Assembly: GCA_947457255.1 (NCBI GenBank)
Contig: CANGUZ010000018.1
Span: forward strand, 1-39,326
Origin: Flavobacteriaceae bacterium
GTDB lineage: Bacteria > Bacteroidota > Bacteroidia > Flavobacteriales > Flavobacteriaceae
Direction of reading: 5' to 3'
DNA length: 39,326 nucleotides
The notes under the pieces were generated by a model. The model did not search any database, was not told where the DNA came from, and was given only the letters and a program-made list of their open reading frames with translations. The translations under genes and the position numbers were made by a program. This document shows, piece after piece, positions 1 to 8,765 of this stretch. Position 1 is the first letter of the stretch; each line of letters opens with the position of its first letter.

Positions 1-2
1 CC

Positions 3-2483
3 AGTACATTTACTTCAACTTCTTTAGGAGGGGTTTGGAGTTCATCAGATACATCAATAGCAACAATTAATGCTACAACAGGAGTAATTACAGGAGTTGC
101 TTCAGGAAATGCAATAATGACTTATACAATGTTAGGAACAGGAGGTTGTATTGGTAATGATGATATTGAAACACGTGCAATATCTGTTGATGCAGAACCT
201 AATGCTGGAACCTTAACTGGGACACAAGAAATATGTGTTGGAAGTAATACTACTTTTACAACTAATTCTCTTGAAATAGGTATATGGTCTTCTGAAAATA
301 CAAATGTTGCTTCAGTTAATCCTTCAAATGGAGTTATTGTTGCAGGGATACCGGGAACAGCTAGAATAGTTTATACAGTGGCTGGGAGTGGAGCATGTAC
401 TTCAGACACCGCATTTAGAGACGTAAAGGTTACAGGTATTCCTGATCCAGGAATTTTATCAGGTGTAACAAATATTTGTAACAATGCAACTACTCTTTTT
501 ACTACAAATGCTGCTGATAAAACAGGTGAATGGACTTCCTCTAATACTACATTTGCAACTGTTGATTTGAATGGTGAAATTACTGGGATAGCTCCAGGGA
601 CATTAATAATTACCTATACACTTCCAGCAGTTGGAGGATGTGATGCTGTTGATGCATCTAAAAGCATAACTATTGATCCAATAGTAACACCTACATTTGA
701 CTCTTTTCCTGAAAGATGTGCAAATGATAATACAACAATCTCACCATTAGTTTTGATTTCAAATAATGGAATTACAGGAACTTGGTCACCAAATTTAGAC
801 ACAACTAATATAACTAATTTGGCTGTAGTAAAACAGTATGAGTTTACTCCAACAACTGGTTTGTGTGCAAGTAAGTTTACGGGAGAGCAAACCATTTTAC
901 CTTTACCAATAGCAACCGCAACACCTCCTGTTGATACAGTTTGTTCAGATGTTGCTCCTAATATTTCTCTATCAAGTAGTCTTCCAAGTGGAACAGTTAC
1001 TACCTTTGCATGGACGGTAATCCCAACCGATGTGATTGGTGATAGTTCAGCATCTGGAAATATAATTGATCAAAAATTAACTGTTACAGGATTTACTGAA
1101 GGAAAAGCAGTATATACTGTTATTCCTAGTTCAGGCGGTTGTCTTGGACTACCAATAGAGGTTACTGTAAATGTAAATCCTGCTCCTGAAGTAAATATAA
1201 CAAGTAATCTAAAACCTTTACTTTGTTCAGGAGAAGTAACAGATATTCAATATGATAGTAAAGTAGCTGGTACAACATTCAGTTGGACTGTAGTACCGAA
1301 AGGAGTTACTGGCGCTTTTTCATCTAATGGAAATGCTATTTCTCAAAATTTAAAAACAACAGGTATTGTTCAAGGTACTGTAGATTATATTATTACTCCA
1401 ACATCTAATATTTGTACTGGACCTCAAGAAACGATTACAATTACTGTTAATCCAACTCCCGAGATTTTTGGTACTACTCAATCAACAAAAATTTGTAGTG
1501 GAGAAACAACTAACATATTATTGTCTCCAAGTATTCCTGGAACTCAATTTGTTTGGACAATGCTTCGAACAGATGTGACTGGAGGCAAAGACAGTGATAC
1601 TTCATTGGATGGGACTATTAAAGAACCTCTTTTAGCTGATACAAAAGTGGGAACAGCAAAATTTACGATTATTCCAACTCTGAATTCATGTGATGGAATA
1701 TCAACAGATGTTACTATACAGGTAAATCCATTGCCAAAACCCGATTTAGAAAATGGTATTATTTGTGTAGATCAAGTTACAAAAACTACTTTTAAATCTT
1801 ATATTTTAGATTCAGGTTTAATCAATACTAATCATAATTTTAGATGGTTTTTTAATGATAGCCCAACACCAATACCTGGTGCCAATTCTAGAATTTTTGA
1901 AGTTAAAGAAAAAGGTAAATATTCAGTAATTGCAACTAATAAAAATACGGGTTGTCCATCAACTAAAGTAGATGCCAACGTTATAGAAAATCTTCCTGCC
2001 ACTGAAGATGATATACTAGTGTCAGTAAGTGACGCATTTTCTGAAAACCCAATTATTACAGTTGATGTAACAGGATTAGGTACAGGTCCATTTTTATATC
2101 AATTAGATAATAGTGCTCCTCAAAGTTCTAATGTGTTTAATGTACCGAAAAGTGGGGAGTTTATGGTTACTGTAACAGACGAACAGGGTTGTACAAATGA
2201 AATTAGGAAAGTTATTTACATAGATTATCCTAAATTTTTCACACCCAACGGTGATGGTATAAATGATACTTGGAAAATAGGAGCATTAAAAAACTCTAAA
2301 GTTGATATTTATGATCGTTACGGAAAATTAATAAAACAAATTATATCTTCTGGTGCTGGTTGGGACGGAACATTAAACGGACAACTTTTACCAGGTACTG
2401 ATTATTGGTTTACAGTAGAATATCTTGAACCAAACACAGATGTTAAAAAAATATTTAAATCACATTTTTCGTTGAAGAGATAA
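3..2483 (+). CDS. T9SS-exported repeat protein with gliding-motility-type C-terminal domain (5' partial)
   Basis: The frame is open to the left edge of the window, so the gene begins upstream; the ATG at 117 is internal. The visible 826 residues are extracellular repeats. The first about 230 residues hold bacterial Ig-like (Big_2-like) units with the pattern GxWSSxNTxVAxVNxxxGxxxGxxxGTxxIxYT. The next about 300 hold PKD-like units (FxWTVxPxxVxG ... CxGxxxxxTIxVNP). The last about 85 residues, from FFTPNGDGIND through WDGTxNGxxLPxGTDYWF to a basic end, match the type B T9SS sorting domain (CHU_C / TIGR04131), which directs export through the outer membrane and attachment to or release from the surface. 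The repeats suggest an adhesin or surface-matrix protein; the ligand cannot be read from sequence. Few lysines and many Thr, Ser and Asn fit a secreted protein. The sorting domain is certain, the biological role is not. Confidence 0.9.
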   Translation, partial: STFTSTSLGGVWSSSDTSIATINATTGVITGVASGNAIMTYTMLGTGGCIGNDDIETRAISVDAEPNAGTLTGTQEICVGSNTTFTTNSLEIGIWSSENTNVASVNPSNGVIVAGIPGTARIVYTVAGSGACTSDTAFRDVKVTGIPDPGILSGVTNICNNATTLFTTNAADKTGEWTSSNTTFATVDLNGEITGIAPGTLIITYTLPAVGGCDAVDASKSITIDPIVTPTFDSFPERCANDNTTISPLVLISNNGITGTWSPNLDTTNITNLAVVKQYEFTPTTGLCASKFTGEQTILPLPIATATPPVDTVCSDVAPNISLSSSLPSGTVTTFAWTVIPTDVIGDSSASGNIIDQKLTVTGFTEGKAVYTVIPSSGGCLGLPIEVTVNVNPAPEVNITSNLKPLLCSGEVTDIQYDSKVAGTTFSWTVVPKGVTGAFSSNGNAISQNLKTTGIVQGTVDYIITPTSNICTGPQETITITVNPTPEIFGTTQSTKICSGETTNILLSPSIPGTQFVWTMLRTDVTGGKDSDTSLDGTIKEPLLADTKVGTAKFTIIPTLNSCDGISTDVTIQVNPLPKPDLENGIICVDQVTKTTFKSYILDSGLINTNHNFRWFFNDSPTPIPGANSRIFEVKEKGKYSVIATNKNTGCPSTKVDANVIENLPATEDDILVSVSDAFSENPIITVDVTGLGTGPFLYQLDNSAPQSSNVFNVPKSGEFMVTVTDEQGCTNEIRKVIYIDYPKFFTPNGDGINDTWKIGALKNSKVDIYDRYGKLIKQIISSGAGWDGTLNGQLLPGTDYWFTVEYLEPNTDVKKIFKSHFSLKR

Positions 2484-2505
2484 TATTAAATAAATGACAA
2501 ATTTT

Positions 2506-2540
2506 AAATCTCGATTGCTGAAGTAATCGAGATTTTTTTT
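2506..2540 (+). terminator. Rho-independent terminator after the T9SS repeat protein
   Basis: A perfect 11-bp stem (2506-2516 with 2525-2535) around an 8-nt loop is followed directly by a run of T. It lies 22 bp after the stop codon of the repeat protein and separates it from the glucan genes. Confidence 0.9.
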
Positions 2541-2940
2541 ACAATCATTCTTTAATTTAATTGATGTTTTCCCCGACAGTTAGGAAAAACTAGTTACTAT
2601 AAAATACTCTTCATCTTCCGGTTAATATCGTTTTCTTTGTAGGGTTTGTTTTAATTTATAATTAAGTTTCGATTCCTAAAATAGTTGATTTAATGGCGAA
2701 TATAAAATTCTCATTAATTATCCTATATTTTAATAGCTTATTAAACTATTTTTAAATATATAAATTTATCAGCTATATCATTATTTTTAAAAAAATAATT
2801 TATGAATTGCGTAATTTGATTATAAATTTGTAAATTTAGTTAGATTTATTTGTGTAAATTTATATTTTTAATAATTTTAAGTACTAGTTATGATATTGTA
2901 TTTTTTTTACTAAATTTAGAAATAATAAAATTTACTTAAA
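2541..2940. other. A+T-rich non-coding spacer upstream of glgE
   Basis: No convincing gene is visible. The right half is almost pure A/T. It holds a -7-like element TAAATTTG at 2823-2830, without a TTG at the proper distance upstream. The decamer TGTAAATTTA occurs twice (2829-2838 and 2853-2862), with a 24-bp period. The glgE operon promoter must lie here, but I cannot fix it. Confidence 0.5.
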
Positions 2941-4875
2941 ATGCAGAATCAAACCCGAATAATTATTGAAAATGTTTCACCGCAATTAGATGGCGGTACA
3001 TATCCAATAAAAAGAATTGTTGGTCAAAAAGTTATAGTTACCTCTGACGTATTTTCTGACGGTCATGACGTTTTACAAAGTTGTGTAAAATTCAAACATG
3101 AAGATGATAAAAGTTGGCAGGAAGTTCGAATGACCCCTATAGTAAACGATTCTTGGATAGCTGAATTTAAAGTTGAAAAGCAAGGTATTTATACCTATTT
3201 TGTTGAGGGATGGGTTGATTATGCTTTAAACTGGCAACACGGAACAGAACGGAAAATCCAAGACAATCAATATGTTAAATCAGAGCTTTTAGAAGGTGCA
3301 GAATATGTTAGAGCGGTACAAAAAATGGCTACTGATTCAGAAATGGAATATCTTAATAGAGTGGCTTATTTATTTGAAACTGAAGCAGAATATGACCATG
3401 CCATTCCAGAAGTAACCTCTTTGGAATTAAAAAATATATTTAAAAAGTATCCAATACTTTTTCTCGAAAATAAATCATTAGACCTACAAGTTTATGTTGA
3501 CAGAAAGAAAGCATTATTTAGTACTTGGTATGAATTCTTTCCTCGTTCTGCCTCTGAATTCGATCATAAGCATGGAACATTCAAAGATTGTGAAAGACTT
3601 TTGCCTCGAGTAGCTTCAATGGGTTTTGATACCTTATATTTTCCACCTATTCATCCTATTGGAGAAGTAAACAGAAAAGGGAAAAATAATGCAACCAATG
3701 CTCAATTTGGTGATGTTGGTTCACCATGGGGGATTGGTTCACAATATGGGGGCCATAAATCTACGCATCCAGAATTAGGAACAATTGACGATTTTAAATC
3801 ATTAGTGAGAAAAGCAAAAGATTTAGGAATTGAAGTTGCAATGGATTACGCGCTTCAAGCAGCTCCTGACCACCCTTATGTTAAAGATTTTCCTCAATGG
3901 TTTAAGTGGAGGCCAGACGGAACAGTACAATACGCAGAAAATCCACCTAAAAAGTACCAAGATATTCAACCTATTTATTTTGAAAGTAGCGACTGGAAAA
4001 ACCTTTGGAAAGAATTGTTAGATGTAGCTTTGTTTTGGATTGAAGAATGTGATATTAAAATTTATCGAGTTGATAATCCGCATACAAAACCATTTTATTT
4101 TTGGGGTTGGTTAATAAGTGAAATTAAGAAAAAACATCCAGATGTATTGTTTTTAGCGGAAGCCTTTACAAGACCAAAAATAATGAATGAATTGGCAAAA
4201 CAAGGTTTTTCGCAATCATACACCTATTTTACTTGGAGAGATTCAAAAAAAGAGTTAACTGATTATGTAACTGAATTAACTACAACTAATCAAAAAGAGT
4301 TTTATCGCCCAAATTTTTGGCCAAATACTCCCGATATCAATCCTTTTTCTCTACAAGGAGGAAGTGAATCGGTTCATTTACAAAAATATTTTCTAGCTGC
4401 CACATTAAGCTCAAATATAGGTATATACGGACCTGTTTTTGAATTAATGGTTTGTACACCAATGGCGCCTGGAAAGGAAGAGTATTTAAATTCTGAAAAA
4501 TATGAATATTTTAAATGGGATTGGGATAAAAAAAACAAAATAACAACAATAATTACAAGAATAAATACAATAAGAAAAGAACAAATTTCATTACAACAAA
4601 CCAATAATATTATTTTTTGCGATACTAATAATGACCAAGTAATGGCTTATTATAAATATGATGATGATAAGCAAAATGAAACTTTAATGGTTGTTAGTTT
4701 AAATCCTTATAACCAAAGTCAAGCCATGATTAGACTTCCTTTAGAACATTTAAAAAGTCAATCGGTTCAAATAGTTGATTTAATAACGGGAAATAGTTAC
4801 GATTGGAATAAAGAATGGAACTATGTTGAGTTGAATCCCGAATTACCATTTCATTTATTTAAAATTCAAAAATAA
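2941..4875 (+). CDS. glgE: Alpha-1,4-glucan:maltose-1-phosphate maltosyltransferase (GH13_3)
   Basis: GlgE transfers maltosyl units from alpha-maltose-1-phosphate to the non-reducing end of alpha-1,4-glucans, building glycogen in the cytoplasm. The 644-residue length fits the family. An N-terminal beta-sandwich domain (about 1-110) and helical region precede the GH13 barrel. Family hallmarks are visible: PPIHPIG followed by RKGKNN near residue 240, the nucleophile in YRVDNPHTKP (D378) and the acid/base in LAEAFTRP (E407). DNPHTKP separates GlgE from ordinary alpha-amylases. Only 2 bp separate it from the maltokinase gene, so the two are surely co-transcribed. The start is the first ATG after a long A+T-rich leader, and no Shine-Dalgarno sequence is seen, as usual in this phylum. 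Confidence 0.95.
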   Translation: MQNQTRIIIENVSPQLDGGTYPIKRIVGQKVIVTSDVFSDGHDVLQSCVKFKHEDDKSWQEVRMTPIVNDSWIAEFKVEKQGIYTYFVEGWVDYALNWQHGTERKIQDNQYVKSELLEGAEYVRAVQKMATDSEMEYLNRVAYLFETEAEYDHAIPEVTSLELKNIFKKYPILFLENKSLDLQVYVDRKKALFSTWYEFFPRSASEFDHKHGTFKDCERLLPRVASMGFDTLYFPPIHPIGEVNRKGKNNATNAQFGDVGSPWGIGSQYGGHKSTHPELGTIDDFKSLVRKAKDLGIEVAMDYALQAAPDHPYVKDFPQWFKWRPDGTVQYAENPPKKYQDIQPIYFESSDWKNLWKELLDVALFWIEECDIKIYRVDNPHTKPFYFWGWLISEIKKKHPDVLFLAEAFTRPKIMNELAKQGFSQSYTYFTWRDSKKELTDYVTELTTTNQKEFYRPNFWPNTPDINPFSLQGGSESVHLQKYFLAATLSSNIGIYGPVFELMVCTPMAPGKEEYLNSEKYEYFKWDWDKKNKITTIITRINTIRKEQISLQQTNNIIFCDTNNDQVMAYYKYDDDKQNETLMVVSLNPYNQSQAMIRLPLEHLKSQSVQIVDLITGNSYDWNKEWNYVELNPELPFHLFKIQK

Positions 4876-4877
4876 AG

Positions 4878-6506
4878 ATGGAAAATAAAATTAATGAAGA
4901 TGAATTTCAAAATCCATTTGTATTTAATACAGATTGGAAAAATGCTTTTGAAGATGAAGAATTTATAAAAGTTTTTTCTTCGGATATTTTAGAAAACTAT
5001 ATCATAAATAAACGATGGTATGGAGGAAAAGCTAGTACTTTAAAATATATTGAAGTAGTAGATTCATTTAAAATCGTTTCTAAAAATAACACTTATTTTG
5101 GAGTTTTATTAGAAGTGAATTTTAAAGAAGCATTTTTTCAGAACTATTTTATGCCGCTAGGTTTCATGTCAGAATCTGAACTTGATACCAATACCATTAT
5201 TGCCCCTGTAAAAATGAACGGGCAAGAAGGATTTTTGGTAGATGCGTTACATCAAGAGGATTTCAGAAAATTACTTTTTGATAAAATTTTATCCTCTGGC
5301 GACAAAACAGATTCGAAAGTGAAGTTTCATAAAGGAATAAAACTGGAAGATAAAGAATATAAGAGTTCTAAGTTTATGGGGGTGGAGCAAAGCAACACTT
5401 CAATAATATTTAATAATACTTTGGTACTTAAAATTTTTAGAAGAATTTATATCAGTACAAATCCCGATTATGAAATTAGTCGTTTTTTAACAGAGCGAAT
5501 GGATTTTAAGAGTTCACCAGCATATACTGGTAGCATTAGTGTAGTTTTAACTGACGGCAATATTACTTTAGGTTTAATGCAGGAATTAGTTCCTAATCAA
5601 GGAGATGCTTGGCAATATATGTTAACAGAAACGGATAGGATTTTTGATAATTTAAAAAATAAAAAAATAAAAATTAACAAAATGCCTGATGTTGAATTGT
5701 TTAAGAGAATAAAATTAAACGAAGTTCCACACGAAATTATTGATTGGGCGGGTTTAAACGTATTTACTAGATTACAAACCCTAGCTACTAGAACTGCAGA
5801 AATGCATATTGCACTAGGAGGCGATGTACACGAAACAGCATTTACTCCAATTACTTATAACGGTGATTATACAGTTTGGTTAAAAAACAGATTAACCTAT
5901 CAGTTTCAAAACAGATTAAATATTTTAGAAAATAATCTTCACAAACTAGATGGATTAGCATTAGAATTAGCCAATCAATTTCTAGATAATAAAAAAGAAA
6001 TCAGAAAATTATTCCTTGATTTCGATTGGACAAAAATGAAGTCAGAACGCATTCGTATTCATGGCGATTATCATTTGGGTCAAGTTTTAGTTAATGGAGA
6101 AGATTTTATTATCCTAGATTTTGAAGGGGAACCAGAAAGTACAATTAGAGACAGAAAAGTAAAACAGCCTCCATTAAAAGATGTAGCAGGAATGTTTCGT
6201 TCCTTTCATTATGCTATTTATGCTACAATTTTTAATAATAAAGACAAATATCCTTATGAACAAAAAGAACTTTTTCAAGCAGGGGAAATTTTATTTAAAT
6301 ATTTCGTAGGAGTTTTTATTCAGACTTATACTGATGTAGCACAATCAGGTAATTTAAACATTGGCTATCGTAAAGAAATAGATTTTCTACTTAAATACTG
6401 TCTTTTAGAAAAAGCAGTTTACGAATTAGGATATGAACTAAACTCAAGACCACGTTGGGCTGTAATTCCACTAACAGGAATTGCAAGTATTATGGATTTT
6501 AAATGA
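4878..6506 (+). CDS. Maltokinase (Mak/Pep2 type), makes maltose-1-phosphate
   Basis: This 542-residue protein resembles maltokinases and the kinase half of TreS-Mak fusions. It phosphorylates maltose with ATP to give alpha-maltose-1-phosphate, the GlgE substrate. The N-terminal cap carries NKRWYGGK (about residues 44-51), typical of the family. The C-terminal lobe has the kinase catalytic loop HGDYHLGQVL (H395-G-D397) and the metal-binding LDFEGEP (D414), the aminoglycoside-phosphotransferase-like fold. It begins 2 bp after glgE, and glgB follows, so the product feeds the neighbours directly. Unlike many relatives it carries no trehalose synthase domain, and no separate treS lies beside it. 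It is longer than actinobacterial Mak (about 450 residues), with an insertion around residues 255-290. The kinase call is firm; maltose specificity is inferred from family and context. Confidence 0.9.
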   Translation: MENKINEDEFQNPFVFNTDWKNAFEDEEFIKVFSSDILENYIINKRWYGGKASTLKYIEVVDSFKIVSKNNTYFGVLLEVNFKEAFFQNYFMPLGFMSESELDTNTIIAPVKMNGQEGFLVDALHQEDFRKLLFDKILSSGDKTDSKVKFHKGIKLEDKEYKSSKFMGVEQSNTSIIFNNTLVLKIFRRIYISTNPDYEISRFLTERMDFKSSPAYTGSISVVLTDGNITLGLMQELVPNQGDAWQYMLTETDRIFDNLKNKKIKINKMPDVELFKRIKLNEVPHEIIDWAGLNVFTRLQTLATRTAEMHIALGGDVHETAFTPITYNGDYTVWLKNRLTYQFQNRLNILENNLHKLDGLALELANQFLDNKKEIRKLFLDFDWTKMKSERIRIHGDYHLGQVLVNGEDFIILDFEGEPESTIRDRKVKQPPLKDVAGMFRSFHYAIYATIFNNKDKYPYEQKELFQAGEILFKYFVGVFIQTYTDVAQSGNLNIGYRKEIDFLLKYCLLEKAVYELGYELNSRPRWAVIPLTGIASIMDFK

Positions 6507-6582
6507 TTTTAACTTCAATGTTATCCAAATTATATACCTTTTCAAAATGAATGGGTATTCACAAATGAAAATTAAAAATATA

Positions 6583-8508
6583 ATGAGTAAAGAACAAAGC
6601 ATCATGAATAGAGTACAATCCTTCTCGCTATTAACCGATTTCGATATTAATTTATTTAAAGCAGGAAAACATTTTAGATTATATGAAAAACTGGGTGCAC
6701 ATCTTCTAGAAGTTGATGGAGTAAAAGGAGTATATTTTGCAGTTTGGGCTCCTTCAGCACGATCTGTTTCGGTAGTTGGAGATTTTAATTATTGGATTCA
6801 AGGTGAACATCAATTGCAAGTTCGTTGGGATTCATCGGGAATTTGGGAAGGATTTATTCCAGGATTAGAAAAAGGAACGACTTATAAATATAAAATACAA
6901 TCTAATAATAACGGTATTATCACTGAAAAAGCAGATCCATTTGCATTATATTGTGAGCATCCGCCACATACAGCATCTGTCATTTGGGATTTAGACTATA
7001 AATGGAAAGACAAATCTTGGATGGATAACCGAAAAGATAAAAATGGCTTAGATAAACCTTATTCTGTTTATGAAGTACACTTAGGTTCTTGGAAACGCAA
7101 TGCCGAAGGTAAGTTTTTGTCTTATGTTGAATTAGCTGAGGATTTAGTAAAGTATGTAAAAGAAACTGGATTTACCCATGTAGAGTTTATGCCAATAATG
7201 GAATACCCATATGACCCGTCATGGGGATATCAATTAGTAGGCTATTTTGCTCCAACATCACGCTTTGGTAAACCACAAGATTTTATGCTTCTTGTTGATA
7301 AATTACATCAAGCTGGTATTGGAGTAATTTTAGACTGGGTACCTTCTCATTTCCCTGATGATGCCCATGGTTTAGGATTTTTTGATGGTTCCAATCTTTT
7401 TGAGCATCCAGATAGAAGAAAAGGATATCACCCTGATTGGAAAAGTTTAGTATTTAATTACGGAAGAAATGAGGTACGTTCTTTTTTAATTAGTAATGCA
7501 ATATTTTGGTTGCAACATTATCATGTAGATGGACTTCGTGTAGATGCAGTGGCTTCGATGTTGTATCTAGATTATTCTAGAGAAGACGGAGAGTGGGAGC
7601 CAAATATTTTTGGTGGAAGAGAAAACTTAGATACAATAAGCTTCTTAAAAGATTTTAATGAAGCAGTTTATTCAAATTTTGAAGGAGTACAAACTATTGC
7701 TGAAGAAAGCACTTCTTTTCCTATGGTTTCAAGACCAACATTTGTAGGAGGTCTGGGTTTTGGAATGAAATGGATGATGGGTTGGATGCACGACACACTA
7801 GAGTATTTTAAAAAAGAACCTATTTACAGAAAATACCATCAAAACGATTTAACATTTTCTATGACTTATGCTTTTTCTGAAAATTTTATGCTGCCTTTGT
7901 CCCATGACGAAGTAGTTTATGGTAAAAAATCTATTGCCGGAAGAATGCCAGGAGATGAATGGCAAAAATTTGCAAATCTAAGATTGCTTTACGGTTATAT
8001 GTTCACACATCCAGGAACAAAATTATTGTTTATGGGAGCTGAATTTGGGCAAAGCAACGAATGGAATTTCGAAGGTAGTTTAGATTGGCATTTGTTACAA
8101 TATGATTACCATGAAGGCATTAGAAAAGTAATTACAGATTTGAATACTTTATATAAAACATACCCAGCACTTCATGAAAAACAGTTTAGTCCTGAAAGTT
8201 TCGAATGGATAAGTTATTCCGATTATCAAAATGCAGTTATGTCATATATTAGAAAGGGGCATAATCCTAAAGATGATCTTGTAGTGGTATGTAATTTTAC
8301 ACCAGTAATAAGAGAAAACTACCGAATTGGATTGTCTAAGAAAGGAAAAATCACTGAAATATTTAATAGCGATAGCACCATTTATGGAGGTAGCGGTGTT
8401 GGCAATACAAAAGCAATAAAAATTGAAGCTGATCCTTGGAATGGACGTGATTTTTCTGCTGCATTGGTTTTACCACCACTTAGTGTTACTGTTTTTAAAA
8501 TGTCATAA
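6583..8508 (+). CDS. glgB: 1,4-alpha-glucan branching enzyme (GH13)
   Basis: GlgB introduces alpha-1,6 branches into the glucan made by GlgE. From this start the protein has 641 residues. A CBM48 domain (VYFAVWAPSARSVSVVGDFNYW, about residues 47-68) precedes the GH13 barrel. The nucleophile lies in DGLRVDAVASMLY (D321), the acid/base in AEESTSFP (E374), and the transition-state site in LSHDEVVYGK. It is a short type, lacking the extra N-terminal domain of the E. coli enzyme. The frame stays open upstream to a TTG at 6481 inside the maltokinase gene, but those residues look like translated spacer. ATGs at 6547, 6565, 6583 and 6604 are all possible; I prefer 6583 (MSKEQSIM) for its A-rich leader, and 6604 is a close second. 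The gap of about 76 bp after the maltokinase gene fits one operon. Confidence 0.95.
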   Translation: MSKEQSIMNRVQSFSLLTDFDINLFKAGKHFRLYEKLGAHLLEVDGVKGVYFAVWAPSARSVSVVGDFNYWIQGEHQLQVRWDSSGIWEGFIPGLEKGTTYKYKIQSNNNGIITEKADPFALYCEHPPHTASVIWDLDYKWKDKSWMDNRKDKNGLDKPYSVYEVHLGSWKRNAEGKFLSYVELAEDLVKYVKETGFTHVEFMPIMEYPYDPSWGYQLVGYFAPTSRFGKPQDFMLLVDKLHQAGIGVILDWVPSHFPDDAHGLGFFDGSNLFEHPDRRKGYHPDWKSLVFNYGRNEVRSFLISNAIFWLQHYHVDGLRVDAVASMLYLDYSREDGEWEPNIFGGRENLDTISFLKDFNEAVYSNFEGVQTIAEESTSFPMVSRPTFVGGLGFGMKWMMGWMHDTLEYFKKEPIYRKYHQNDLTFSMTYAFSENFMLPLSHDEVVYGKKSIAGRMPGDEWQKFANLRLLYGYMFTHPGTKLLFMGAEFGQSNEWNFEGSLDWHLLQYDYHEGIRKVITDLNTLYKTYPALHEKQFSPESFEWISYSDYQNAVMSYIRKGHNPKDDLVVVCNFTPVIRENYRIGLSKKGKITEIFNSDSTIYGGSGVGNTKAIKIEADPWNGRDFSAALVLPPLSVTVFKMS

Positions 8509-8542
8509 AAAAATTGAATTTGCATATATAAATACTTTTTTT

Positions 8543-8609
8543 AAATCTCTTACTATATCTTTAAAATCTTCAAATTTATTATCAAGATGCGAGATAAAGT
8601 AAGAGATTT
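8543..8609 (+). repeat. Long inverted repeat between glgB and the GH31 gene
   Basis: A perfect 12-bp inverted repeat (AAATCTCTTACT at 8543-8554; AGTAAGAGATTT at 8598-8609) flanks a 43-nt spacer, and a further 5-bp pairing is possible just inside. There is no T run after it, so it is not a standard terminator. It lies 35 bp after the glgB stop and could be an mRNA 3' stabiliser, a processing site or an operator. Confidence 0.5.
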
Positions 8610-8765
8610 ATTCAATATATAAACAAATTAAATTAAAAACATTGCGTTTTCTATAACGTTTTCGTAAAAAAACCAACAAATATAAAAACATAAACCAACA
8701 AATTTTGTAAGTTTGATGCTTACTAAGCCCTTTAAAAAAAGGTTTTTTCAACTTAAATTATAATC

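Noticed and set aside
117..119. ATG at 117 as the start of the first gene
   Set aside because: The same frame is open to position 3 and encodes another Ig-like repeat, so the gene is truncated by the window edge.
6481..6582. Upstream extension of glgB from a TTG at 6481 overlapping the maltokinase gene
   Set aside because: The extra residues look like translated spacer (Asn/Ile/Phe-rich) and do not resemble the branching-enzyme N-terminus; later ATGs fit better.
8729..8748. Terminator just upstream of the GH31 gene
   Set aside because: The stem is only 5 bp and A/T-rich; at most a weak attenuator, so it is not listed as a terminator.
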